NCBI GenBank assembly: GCA_937918955.1
Contig: CAKZRZ010000278.1
Coordinates: 1 to 37,940 of the forward strand
Direction of reading: 5' to 3'
DNA: 37,940 nt
Source of the DNA: an uncultured Arenicella sp.
Lineage (GTDB): Bacteria > Pseudomonadota > Gammaproteobacteria > Arenicellales > Arenicellaceae
Positions 9,740 to 16,521 of the stretch are shown piece by piece (within the stretch, counting starts at the first letter, position 1; each line of letters starts with the position of its first letter). The notes under the pieces are model-generated. The model did not search any database, was not told where the DNA came from, and worked only from the letters and a program-made list of their open reading frames with translations. Both the position numbers and the translations under genes were made by a program.

Positions 9740-10291
9740 TTTTTCTTATTCTCTTTTTAATTCTATGTATGCATTTATAAGACTTAGCGAACGCTATTTA
9801 CATTGCATATGTACAATGCTCAATAACCTCAACTCTAAGCTCACATTTTTCGAACGAATTAGCAGTTTAATAAAAACACAACTAGTTACATTCTGACCAA
9901 AAAAGGTATTGGCAAAACCTCGCTAAAATCGGTGTCCCTCAAGTGTATTGCCCAATAAAACACTAAAAGATTAAAGCAATTAAGTTTCGTTCAAATAAAA
10001 CTCTGATCTTTACTATAATATAAAGACAAGTTGTGAAATTCCAATGACTGGCGCCCGCAAAAAAGATTTATAAGACAAAGCCTCAGATAACACTCATTTG
10101 AATGGCACAAGGTCTGCTGCAATTGCTATAGCGAGTCACAGGCCAATGCTCTTATTCGTGTACATAAAGCTCAGCTCCACGAGCCTCATGATACGGTCTT
10201 ACACTTACCCAAAAGACCGCCAATCCCCCTAAGTACACTACAGATTATAGGCTATTTTAAACGGCGGCGATGATTAAATAACGCACATATA
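9740..10291 (-). other. miaA-hfq intergenic region (552 bases)
   Basis: No convincing reading frame on either strand. Minus-strand contents: an inverted repeat CGGTCTT/AAGACCG (10194-10200 with 10213-10219, 12-base loop) about 75 bases after the miaA stop, without a U-run; a promoter-like pair at 10015-10044; and a weak CATTG/CAATG repeat around an ACATATG core (about 9800-9818) in the presumed hfq leader. The region is AT-rich. It would give hfq a leader of about 270 bases, or it could host a small RNA; I cannot decide which. Confidence 0.4.
10015..10044 (-). promoter_or_regulatory. Candidate sigma-70 promoter for hfq
   Basis: On the minus strand, TTGGAA (10039-10044) and TATTAT (10015-10020) are separated by 18 bases. 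Each matches consensus at 4-5 of 6 positions. The start of hfq is about 275 bases further on. Confidence 0.45.
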
Positions 10292-11245
10292 TCAAACAAA
10301 ATGCCGAATCATCCCCACGAGCGTTTGAAACTGCTTCGATTCGAGACCATGATCAACCCACCAAATTAAATTTTGCTGATTTCGCAACCAAGTAAGCTGC
10401 CGCTTAGCGAGCTGCCTTGTGGCGACAATTCCCTTCTCTCTCATTCGATCAAGATCGATTGAATGATCTAAGTACTCGAGCATCTGACGATAGCCAATCA
10501 TGCGCATGGATGCCGCATCAGCATCGACGCCTCTGTCGAGTAGACTTCGCACTTCTTGCTCGAGTCCCGCGTCCAACATAATATCGAAGCGACGCGCAAT
10601 ACGGTCATGCAGTACCGATCGATCGGAGAACGACAAAGCAATTTTAATCAAAGGATTCGGCGGCGGGAGCTTTCGATTCGCGTTGTGCTCAGCAACGGGC
10701 ACTCCACCGGCCAATACAATTTCAAGCGCTCGCTGGATACGCTGAGCGTCCATCGTATCTATTCGCTCGGCACTTTGTGGATCGAGCACCGCCAACCGCG
10801 CATGTAGAGCCGGCCAGCCTAACTCGCCGGCCTCTTTGGATATTTCTAACCGCAACTCAGCATCCGCTTCGGGCAAGTTGGTTAGACCTTGTTCAAGCGC
10901 ATTGAAATAGAACATCGTTCCACCAGCAAGCACAGGCACCTTACCTCTTTGAGTAATATCGTGCACGAGAGAGCTGCAATCATTGAAAAATTCAGCTACT
11001 GAATAGGTGTCGTTTGGATGCCGAACATCGACCAGGTGGTGCGGGTAACGTTCGAGAAATTCAACATTTGGCTTTGCCGTGCCGATGTCCATGCCAGTGT
11101 AAACAAGGGATGAATCAACACTTATGATCTCCGCGTCAATTTGCTCATAAACCTGGGCAGCCGCATCGGTTTTACCGGTCGCAGTAGGCCCCATTAAGCA
11201 GAGTATTGGAATCTGCTCAGGAGGCAGCGTTGATTTAAGTTTCAT
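10292..11245 (-). CDS. miaA: tRNA dimethylallyltransferase MiaA
   Basis: Transfers the dimethylallyl group of DMAPP to N6 of A37 in tRNAs that read codons beginning with U. 317 aa, normal length. The P-loop is GPTATGKT (19-26). SVDSSLVYTGMDIGTAKP near 43-60 is the conserved segment that carries the catalytic Asp and Thr contacts. HHLVDVRHPNDTYSVAEF and GGTMFYFNAL follow, and RIQRALE near 166 is the tRNA-binding helix. IGYRQMLEYL and ATRQLAKRQLTWLRNQ are C-terminal family motifs. It starts 17 bases after the mutL stop and must be cotranscribed with mutL. Between it and hfq the conserved operon is opened by a long gap. Confidence 0.96.
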   Translation of the reverse strand: MKLKSTLPPEQIPILCLMGPTATGKTDAAAQVYEQIDAEIISVDSSLVYTGMDIGTAKPNVEFLERYPHHLVDVRHPNDTYSVAEFFNDCSSLVHDITQRGKVPVLAGGTMFYFNALEQGLTNLPEADAELRLEISKEAGELGWPALHARLAVLDPQSAERIDTMDAQRIQRALEIVLAGGVPVAEHNANRKLPPPNPLIKIALSFSDRSVLHDRIARRFDIMLDAGLEQEVRSLLDRGVDADAASMRMIGYRQMLEYLDHSIDLDRMREKGIVATRQLAKRQLTWLRNQQNLIWWVDHGLESKQFQTLVGMIRHFV

Positions 11246-11262
11246 GCTGCACCAAGCATTCT

Positions 11263-13215
11263 TTACTGGCCACGTTTAAACCAGCCATCAAGTTGAGAAA
11301 TTGACATTTGCACCCAAGTTGGTCGGCCATGATTGCACTGCCCGCTTCGTTCAGTGGCCTCCATGTCTCGAAGTAAGGCGTTCATTTCAGCGATCGACAG
11401 TAATCGATTTGCCCTGACTGAGCCATGACAAGCCATTGACGACAAGACTTCATGCATTGTCTCTTCAATGCGATTACTGCTTTCATTCGCGACTAAGTCG
11501 GACAAAACATCTCGCACCAATTGCGAAACATCAGAGTTAACTAAGACATCAGGCACACTGCGCACCACTAAAATTTTTTCATCAAGTTGCTCTACTTCAA
11601 GGCCCAGTTTTGCGAATAAATCGTTCTGTTGTTGCCAAGCCATCATTTCAGTTTCGCTAACCTGAATTGTCACGGGAACCAGCAACGGTTGTTGCGCAAT
11701 TGCTGAAGCGTCCATCGCCGATTTAAGTCGTTCGTAAGTAATACGCTCATGCGCCGCGTGCATGTCAACCAGAACCAAGCCTTGCTCGTTTTCAGCGAGG
11801 ATATAAATGCCTTTTAACTGCGCCAAGGCGTAACCCATTGGCGGTATCACTGAATCTTCACCACTTTGTTCTTTTGCAATTAGCGGGACATTCAAATGAC
11901 GGCTAGCGCCCCCCGAGTCAGAATTATGTGCGTCAGGGCGAGACTTTGCATCAGCTCGAAACAACGATTCAGCCAGTGTTTTATAGCCACCTATCTCTTC
12001 ACGCACCTGATTTGGAGTAAGCCGATCGCCAGTTTGATAGCGGCTCGAAACCTGCGAATTATCTTGGTAGCGAATCGGCGACTGCTCACTCATTTGCGTA
12101 AAACCATTCGGCACACCCGCTTGTGAATTCGGGTTGATTGGCCTAGGCGCCGCGGCGCCCTGCTCGGCATCGACTTGTAGACTGCCCACTTCCCCAGCGC
12201 TTGCACCTATGTGACGTTGAATAGAACGAAAAACAAAACCGTGTACGCTTCGACTGTCTCGAAAGCGCACTTCATGCTTGGTGGGATGAACGTTTACGTC
12301 CACTCCAGCGGGGTCCATTTCAAGGTACAGCACATACACCGGATGCCGACCATGAAATAGAACATCTTGATAGCCTAGGCGAACAGCATGCACAATGGTT
12401 TTATCGCGAATAAGACGGCCGTTTAAAAAGAAATACTGCATGTCGGCCTGGCTTCTAGAGAAACTCGGCAAGCCTGCCCAGCCCGAAATTCGCATGTCAT
12501 CGCGTTGCTCATCAAAGTATAGGCTGTTTTCGGGGACGTTATCACCACAGACCATTTTCAAGCGCCTTGCATCATCGGCAGGCACACTTGGCAGATGCAA
12601 AACCACACGGCCATTGTGTTGCAATTTAAACGCTACATCAAAGCGCGACAACGCCATTTTACGAACAACTTGATCTAGGTGCTTAAATTCAGTGTTGTCA
12701 GTACGAAGAAACTTACGACGCGCTGGCGTGTTATAAAATAGGTCACGGGTTTCAATAGATGTGCCAACAGGATGCGCTACCGGCTGCGGCTCAGTGGTAA
12801 TATTGTTGCCGTCACTGGAAACCATCCATGCCTGATCCGAATTCATCTCACGCGACTTGATGGTCATACGGGTTACCGAAGCGATACTTGGCAACGCCTC
12901 TCCACGAAATCCTAGGGTCGCAATTTGTTCAAGGTCGGTAAGATTTTCGATTTTACTCGTCGCGTGCCGAGACAGTGCCATGGACAAATCTGTCTTTAAA
13001 ATACCGTGTCCGTTATCAGTAATCTTAAGACGTTTTACACCAGCGTTTTCTACTTCGATATCAATACTAGTTGCGCCAGCGTCAAGCGCGTTCTCGATAA
13101 GCTCCTTGAGCATCGACGCAGGACGTTCGATGATCTCTCCAGCGGCTATCTGATTGATTAAGCGCGGGTCGAGAGCATATATACGTTGCTTAGGGCTTGA
13201 GCTGGTATCGGTCAT
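11263..13215 (-). CDS. mutL: DNA mismatch repair protein MutL (endonuclease type)
   Basis: MutL couples MutS mismatch recognition to strand incision and excision. 650 aa. GHKL ATPase motifs at the N-terminus: ELIENALDAGATS (catalytic Glu), DNGHGI (67-72), LGFRGEAL (101-108). A linker (about 335-450) joins the dimerisation domain. The C-terminal domain carries DMHAAHERITYE (484-495), fitting the endonuclease motif DQHA(x)2E(x)4E with Gln replaced by Met, plus ACHGSVRA (595-602) and CNHGRP (627-632), the accompanying metal-site motifs. E. coli MutL lacks these; Pseudomonas-type MutL has them. So this is expected to nick DNA itself in a MutH-independent pathway (inference from family). Neighbours: amiB upstream and miaA 17 bases downstream. 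Confidence 0.97.
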   Translation of the reverse strand: MTDTSSSPKQRIYALDPRLINQIAAGEIIERPASMLKELIENALDAGATSIDIEVENAGVKRLKITDNGHGILKTDLSMALSRHATSKIENLTDLEQIATLGFRGEALPSIASVTRMTIKSREMNSDQAWMVSSDGNNITTEPQPVAHPVGTSIETRDLFYNTPARRKFLRTDNTEFKHLDQVVRKMALSRFDVAFKLQHNGRVVLHLPSVPADDARRLKMVCGDNVPENSLYFDEQRDDMRISGWAGLPSFSRSQADMQYFFLNGRLIRDKTIVHAVRLGYQDVLFHGRHPVYVLYLEMDPAGVDVNVHPTKHEVRFRDSRSVHGFVFRSIQRHIGASAGEVGSLQVDAEQGAAAPRPINPNSQAGVPNGFTQMSEQSPIRYQDNSQVSSRYQTGDRLTPNQVREEIGGYKTLAESLFRADAKSRPDAHNSDSGGASRHLNVPLIAKEQSGEDSVIPPMGYALAQLKGIYILAENEQGLVLVDMHAAHERITYERLKSAMDASAIAQQPLLVPVTIQVSETEMMAWQQQNDLFAKLGLEVEQLDEKILVVRSVPDVLVNSDVSQLVRDVLSDLVANESSNRIEETMHEVLSSMACHGSVRANRLLSIAEMNALLRDMEATERSGQCNHGRPTWVQMSISQLDGWFKRGQ

Positions 13216-13240
13216 TAATTGAACTTCTAAAGTGAATAGT

Positions 13241-15052
13241 TTATCGAGGAATCTTTAAGGTTTGCCCCAGCATTACAGTGCGCGTGCGCATTTTGTTTTC
13301 ACGCATTATCGCATTGATTGACACGCCATACTGCTCGGCAATTTCAGACAAGGTATCGCCTCGTTTAACTTTATGCGTCACCAGCACAGACTTAGCTTTA
13401 TTTGAACCGCCACTAGGTATCGTCAAACGTTGCCCTAAATAGACAGCATCTTTAGACAAGCCATTTTCTCGTTTAATCGCTTGAATAGTGACATTATAAC
13501 GCGCTGAAATTTTAGATAAAGAATCTCCACGCCTAACAACATGGATTGAGTTATTAGCTTGTCTAGATGGCGTTGAGCTACTGGCCGACACCTTCAATTT
13601 ACGCCCTAAAACGGCAACATTGCTCTTTAACTTGTTGATTTTTTTAAGCTCTTTAACGGTCATCGAGTATGTTAACGCAATGCTTGAGAGTGAGTCACCG
13701 CGTTTTACTGTGTGAGTTCTAGGCCTAGCGTTTGCGCTGCTGTTATTTGCTCCAGCAAGCTTTGGCGACGAATAGCTTGCTTGCGAATAATAAGGTGTTT
13801 GCTCAAAGTAGTCGCCCAATGCGGTATGGATCGCGCGAGCAATTTTCTTTTGATACTTAGTCGTTCGAAGCCGTTTTTCCTCATTTAAGTTAGTAATGAA
13901 ACCTGTCTCAACCAAGATTGACGGTATATCGGGTGATTTAAGTACCGCAAACGAGGCTTGCTCAACTCGCTTAGAATGAAGCCTGCCTACATTCGATAAT
14001 TCTTTAAGAACTCTGCCGCCCAAGTTCACGCTCTCACTAATAGTGTTTGTCATCGACAAGTCCACCAAAACTTGAGCCAAAACTTGGTCTTTGTCTGCGA
14101 GGCTCACTCCACCTATCAAGTCGGCCGCATTCTGCTTTTTAGCCAGTGCTCTGGCCATGGCACTTGTGGCACCACGTTGAGATAAAGCGAACACCGACAG
14201 ACCGTTCGCGCTTTTTTTATCAAAGGCATCAGCATGAATGGAAATAAAGATATCGGCATTTCTCTCACGGGCCAGAGTGCGCCTGCGCGAAAGGTCTACA
14301 TAATAGTCACCCTCTCGAACTAAAAAGGCCTGCATTCGCGGGTCGTTATCTAAGATCTTTTTTAAATGCTTCGAAATCGTAAGCGTAATCTCTTTTTCAC
14401 GACTACCTCGATGACCCAATGCACCAGGGTCTTCACCTCCGTGCCCAGCGTCAATCGCGATAGTTAGCTTTCTTGCTTGTTTTGGCGCCTCAAGTATTAT
14501 TTGTGGTGTTTGCGGCGCTGTGTCTGCCGTTGTTGTTGCCTCGGGCATCCCATCGGAGTTCGTGTTTGCCTGCGAACTGGTTGCTTGCTGATCGATCAAA
14601 TCAATAACTAAGCGATAGCCGTACAACTCGTTCGGCGTTAATACAAAAGCATTCGCCTGCATAGGCTTAGATAACTCTAATACCAATCGAAGTACATTTT
14701 TTTGAGGAATACCAGAACGTAAATTTACGATGTGCGAGTTACTCGCTTCAATATTTGGAAGCTTCGTTTGTAAGGCCGCGTTCTCAATATCAACAACCAA
14801 GCGATCAGGGTTCTTCAGACTGAACATTGTGTGTTGAATATTCTCCGACACATCGAGAACAACGCGAGTTTTTTCCCGCGAGTGCCATAAGCGAATGCTT
14901 TCAATTTTGTTATCTACCGCAGAGGTTGAACTCTCGGCTTGCGCCAATACCGATTTAGTTGTGCATAAGCAGGCAATTGCCAGCGATAACGCTAGCAGCA
15001 AAAAAAATATGCGATTTTTTGCTAAGTGGCTAGTTAGCCTTGAATTATTCAA
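13241..15052 (-). CDS. amiB: Secreted N-acetylmuramoyl-L-alanine amidase with AMIN and three LysM repeats (AmiB type)
   Basis: Periplasmic zinc amidase that cuts the peptide from muramic acid during daughter-cell separation. 603 aa. A signal peptide (about 1-39, cleavage near VLAQA) is followed by an AMIN targeting domain (about 50-155), an Amidase_3 domain (about 195-420) and three LysM repeats (about 446-490, 502-546, 557-602), each with the RGDSLS/RGDTLS core. Zinc ligands fit H204 (DAGHGG), E219 and H273 (SIHAD); catalytic Glu is E382 (VETGF). A segment around 285-340 matches the position of the autoinhibitory helix that EnvC/NlpD-type activators displace. Start TTG at 15052: it gives a complete signal peptide, and no ATG or GTG lies between it and the upstream in-frame TGA. 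Three LysM repeats are more than E. coli AmiB has. Confidence 0.93.
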   Translation of the reverse strand: MNNSRLTSHLAKNRIFFLLLALSLAIACLCTTKSVLAQAESSTSAVDNKIESIRLWHSREKTRVVLDVSENIQHTMFSLKNPDRLVVDIENAALQTKLPNIEASNSHIVNLRSGIPQKNVLRLVLELSKPMQANAFVLTPNELYGYRLVIDLIDQQATSSQANTNSDGMPEATTTADTAPQTPQIILEAPKQARKLTIAIDAGHGGEDPGALGHRGSREKEITLTISKHLKKILDNDPRMQAFLVREGDYYVDLSRRRTLARERNADIFISIHADAFDKKSANGLSVFALSQRGATSAMARALAKKQNAADLIGGVSLADKDQVLAQVLVDLSMTNTISESVNLGGRVLKELSNVGRLHSKRVEQASFAVLKSPDIPSILVETGFITNLNEEKRLRTTKYQKKIARAIHTALGDYFEQTPYYSQASYSSPKLAGANNSSANARPRTHTVKRGDSLSSIALTYSMTVKELKKINKLKSNVAVLGRKLKVSASSSTPSRQANNSIHVVRRGDSLSKISARYNVTIQAIKRENGLSKDAVYLGQRLTIPSGGSNKAKSVLVTHKVKRGDTLSEIAEQYGVSINAIMRENKMRTRTVMLGQTLKIPR

Positions 15053-15314
15053 TGACTCGAGTGTTTTGGTGTGATGAGTTAATCAACTTAGAACGATTTA
15101 AGAGGTATTTTAAGGAGATATCTCACTATTATCTTATTCAGTAATTACAACAGTTTTTAGTGGCCAGTGCGAGAAAATATACAGAGCGTTAAGAAAGGAA
15201 ATTTTGAGAAAAAAGTTAGGATCGAGGAATAAAAACGCCCGAATAAAAACCAAGCGAGTGTAATTTTAAGAACTTAATACATTGCTTAACAAAAATGGAG
15301 AGCACTCGAAGAGA

Positions 15315-15449
15315 GAGCCAAGACAGCTAAGGGGGATGGGGGTGCTGGCTTGACTCAAGGAGTGTCAGGGAATTTAGGTCAATTCTCCTAACCCAAAGAG
15401 GGTAAGTCTTCGGTTGTCGACAAATCGCTAACCATACCGACCTGTCGAC
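15315..15449 (-). ncRNA. Candidate small RNA, unit A (sibling of unit B)
   Basis: Minus-strand order: stem GTCGACA/TGTCGAC (15443-15449 with 15416-15422); hairpin 1 CCGAAGA-CUUACCC-UCUUUGG (15393-15413); hairpin 2 UUAGG/CCUAA (15374-15391, 8-base loop); hairpin 3, a 13-bp stem with one G·U and one mismatch (15344-15356 with 15315-15327) and a 16-base loop whose core is CCCCCAUCCCCC. Hairpin 1 needs a G·U pair, which becomes an A·C mismatch on the plus strand, so the minus strand is favoured. No U-run follows hairpin 3 directly. A longer-range CGAGTG/CACTCG pair (15303-15308 with 15255-15260) ahead of GGTTTTTATT could end the transcript instead. The ends are estimates. No Rfam family was recognised from memory. 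Confidence 0.55.
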
Positions 15450-15477
15450 GAACGAGATATTCTCACATCTTTTCTCC

Positions 15478-15496
15478 ACATTATGTCAAATAATGT
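15478..15496. promoter_or_regulatory. Palindrome upstream of unit A, possible operator
   Basis: Perfect inverted repeat ACATTAT-GTCAA-ATAATGT. On the minus strand its centre reads TTGACA (15484-15489), a consensus -35, but no good -10 lies at 16-18 bases (the nearest AT-rich hexamer is GAATAT at 21). It is a plausible regulator site for unit A, not proven. Confidence 0.35.
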
Positions 15497-15557
15497 CAGA
15501 AATACGCCACAAATGTGAAATAAACATCACCTGTCTTATATAAGTCTTATAATTAAC

Positions 15558-15592
15558 TTTTCTGCGGTTTTCCTCCATATTACCGCAGAAAA
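15558..15592. other. Perfect 11-bp hairpin with a Shine-Dalgarno-like loop
   Basis: TTTTCTGCGGT (15558-15568) pairs exactly with ACCGCAGAAAA (15582-15592) around a 13-base loop. The loop reads AATATGGAGGAAA on the minus strand (GGAGG) and contains CCTCC on the plus strand. Neither side is followed by a U-run, so it is not a standard terminator. Because the pairing is perfect, it does not tell which strand is transcribed. Confidence 0.5.
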
Positions 15593-15633
15593 CTCTTACG
15601 GAATTTGAACTATTTCTTGACTTTCTCGAGCTC

Positions 15634-15676
15634 GATTCTCTTCAAAAGACCTTTCGGAAAGACAGGTCTGAGAACC
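15634..15676 (-). other. Long bulged hairpin between the two RNA-like units
   Basis: On the minus strand GGTTCTC pairs with GAGAATC (with one G·U), followed inwards by AGACC/GGTCT and UUU/AAA around a CCG loop, with bulges of 4 and 6 bases. The G·U becomes an A·C mismatch on the plus strand, again favouring minus-strand RNA. Confidence 0.4.
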
Positions 15677-15776
15677 ATCAAAGTTTTACTAACACAAAGG
15701 AGAACTAACGCACCTTAACAGCTACAACAGCAGTCTGACTAAGTTTGTACTTTATAGGAGCTAGAGGGCTTGGGCG

Positions 15777-15836
15777 ATAAAAAAACCGAGCCGGCAAAAT
15801 GGGGATGTTAGGAGGAGGAATATACCAGCCCGGTTT
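15777..15836 (-). terminator. Terminator-like hairpin 3 of unit B
   Basis: 13-bp stem AAACCGGGCUGGU/GCCGGCUCGGUUU followed on the minus strand by TTTTAT (seven T in all, three of them in the stem). The loop is unusually large (28 bases) for a plain terminator, which suggests the loop itself has a role. On the plus strand three pairs become A·C mismatches and no U-run follows. Confidence 0.65.
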
Positions 15837-15925
15837 ACGAGTCATGTTGCACCAAATAAAATGCAACTCAAAAGAGGGTAAGTCTTTTGTCTTGGCCTAG
15901 AAACAAGTCCGATCACACAAAACGG
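15777..15925 (-). ncRNA. Candidate small RNA, unit B, with terminator
   Basis: Minus-strand order: hairpin 1 CAAAAGA-CUUACCC-UCUUUUG (15869-15889); hairpin 2 GUUGCA/UGCAAC (15846-15867, 10-base loop); hairpin 3, a 13-bp stem with three G·U pairs (15824-15836 with 15783-15795), topped by a 28-base loop containing CCUCCUCCU and CCCC and followed by a U-run. It shares 16 identical bases with unit A (15395-15410 and 15871-15886), the same loop sequence and the same spacing from hairpin 1 to hairpin 3 (32 against 36 bases). The CCUCCUCC loop could pair with Shine-Dalgarno sequences, as in known C-rich-loop sRNAs. The 5' end is estimated from the promoter-like pair upstream. About 150 nt. Confidence 0.62.
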
Positions 15926-15931
15926 AAATTT

Positions 15932-15960
15932 CCTATAGACACAAATACAGTCTATCTAAA
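15932..15960 (-). promoter_or_regulatory. Candidate promoter and operator for unit B
   Basis: On the minus strand TTTAGA (15955-15960) and TATAGG (15932-15937) are 17 bases apart, each 4 of 6 to sigma-70 consensus. The inverted repeat ATAGAC-N9-GTCTAT (15935-15955) fills the spacer and would suit a repressor. Confidence 0.4.
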
Positions 15961-16022
15961 AATCAGGTATAACACTGTTACACAATGTAAAGCTAAACCG
16001 ATATAGCTGAAGGTTTTCTCGA

Positions 16023-16484
16023 CTAGATGTGTTGCAAAACAATATTTCGATGATTTGGTGCAGAATCGAATATTTTATTCAGTCTTATCTCAATATTTGC
16101 AGGTTGCAAGAGTCCCTCACCCTTTTCGGGCCACTCGATCAGAAACAGGCTGTGATTTGCCCACAGGTCCTCTAAACCTAAGAATTCCAACTCACCCGGA
16201 TCTTCAAGCCGATATAGGTCCATGTGATAGACTGTACCCTGCTCCACTTGATACTCCTGAATCAAATTGTAAGTCGGGCTGGTAACATCACCAACATAAC
16301 CTAATGAGTTAATAATTGACTTCACTAGACTCGTTTTCCCAGCACCCAAGTCACCAATTAAATAAACACAACTAGGGAAGTTCAACATCAACGCGATTTT
16401 AGAACCAACTTCACAGGTTTGTTCAAGACTATTGGATTCAAAGTTAAATTGGCGCTCATCAAGGCTGGAAGTCGAATTAATCAC
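16023..16484 (-). CDS. tsaE: tRNA threonylcarbamoyladenosine biosynthesis ATPase TsaE
   Basis: P-loop ATPase that works with TsaB, TsaC and TsaD to make t6A at A37 of ANN-decoding tRNAs. 153 aa, normal size. Walker A GDLGAGKTS (44-52), switch region SPTYNLIQEY, then YHMDLYRLEDPGELEFLGLE and LIEWPEKGEG, all diagnostic of the YjeE/TsaE family. The start is GTG at 16484: in-frame upstream codons are ATT, ATC, CCA and then TAG, so no ATG is available, and the next Met is near residue 32. No clear ribosome binding site. It diverges from queG with only 37 bases between starts. nnrE, which usually sits upstream of tsaE in this locus, is missing. Confidence 0.93.
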   Translation of the reverse strand: MINSTSSLDERQFNFESNSLEQTCEVGSKIALMLNFPSCVYLIGDLGAGKTSLVKSIINSLGYVGDVTSPTYNLIQEYQVEQGTVYHMDLYRLEDPGELEFLGLEDLWANHSLFLIEWPEKGEGLLQPANIEIRLNKIFDSAPNHRNIVLQHI

Positions 16485-16521
16485 AATGATTGGCTATGGT
16501 TTAGACGGTTTACGTTAGAAT

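Larger units (their letters stand above)
15053..16022 (-). other. amiB-tsaE intergenic region (970 bases) rich in RNA-like structure
   Basis: The longest gene-free stretch here. No believable protein gene was found in any frame. Read on the minus strand from tsaE towards amiB it holds: a promoter-like pair with an internal palindrome (15932-15960); unit B (15777-15925); a bulged long hairpin (15634-15676); a perfect 11-bp hairpin (15558-15592); a direct repeat GTCTTATA (15533-15540 and 15544-15551); a palindrome ACATTAT/ATAATGT (15478-15496); unit A (15315-15449); and an AT-rich stretch before amiB. Units A and B share architecture and a 16-base identical core, listed separately. Confidence 0.6.

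Noticed and set aside
15265-15357. Minus-strand TTG frame reading LSQASTPIPLSCLGS across unit A
   Set aside because: TTG start without ribosome binding site, no similarity to the frame over unit B, and it coincides with the stem and C-rich loop.
15705-15845. 46-codon minus-strand frame beginning MTRKPGWYIPPPNIP
   Set aside because: No Shine-Dalgarno, and the frame runs through the terminator-like stem and its U-run; the Pro codons are the CCUCCUCCU loop of the RNA-like unit. Better explained as structured RNA.
15301-15900. CsrB/RsmZ-type RNA on the plus strand, given many GGA motifs
   Set aside because: The plus-strand stems contain A·C mismatches where the minus strand has G·U pairs, and the U-run fits only the minus strand.
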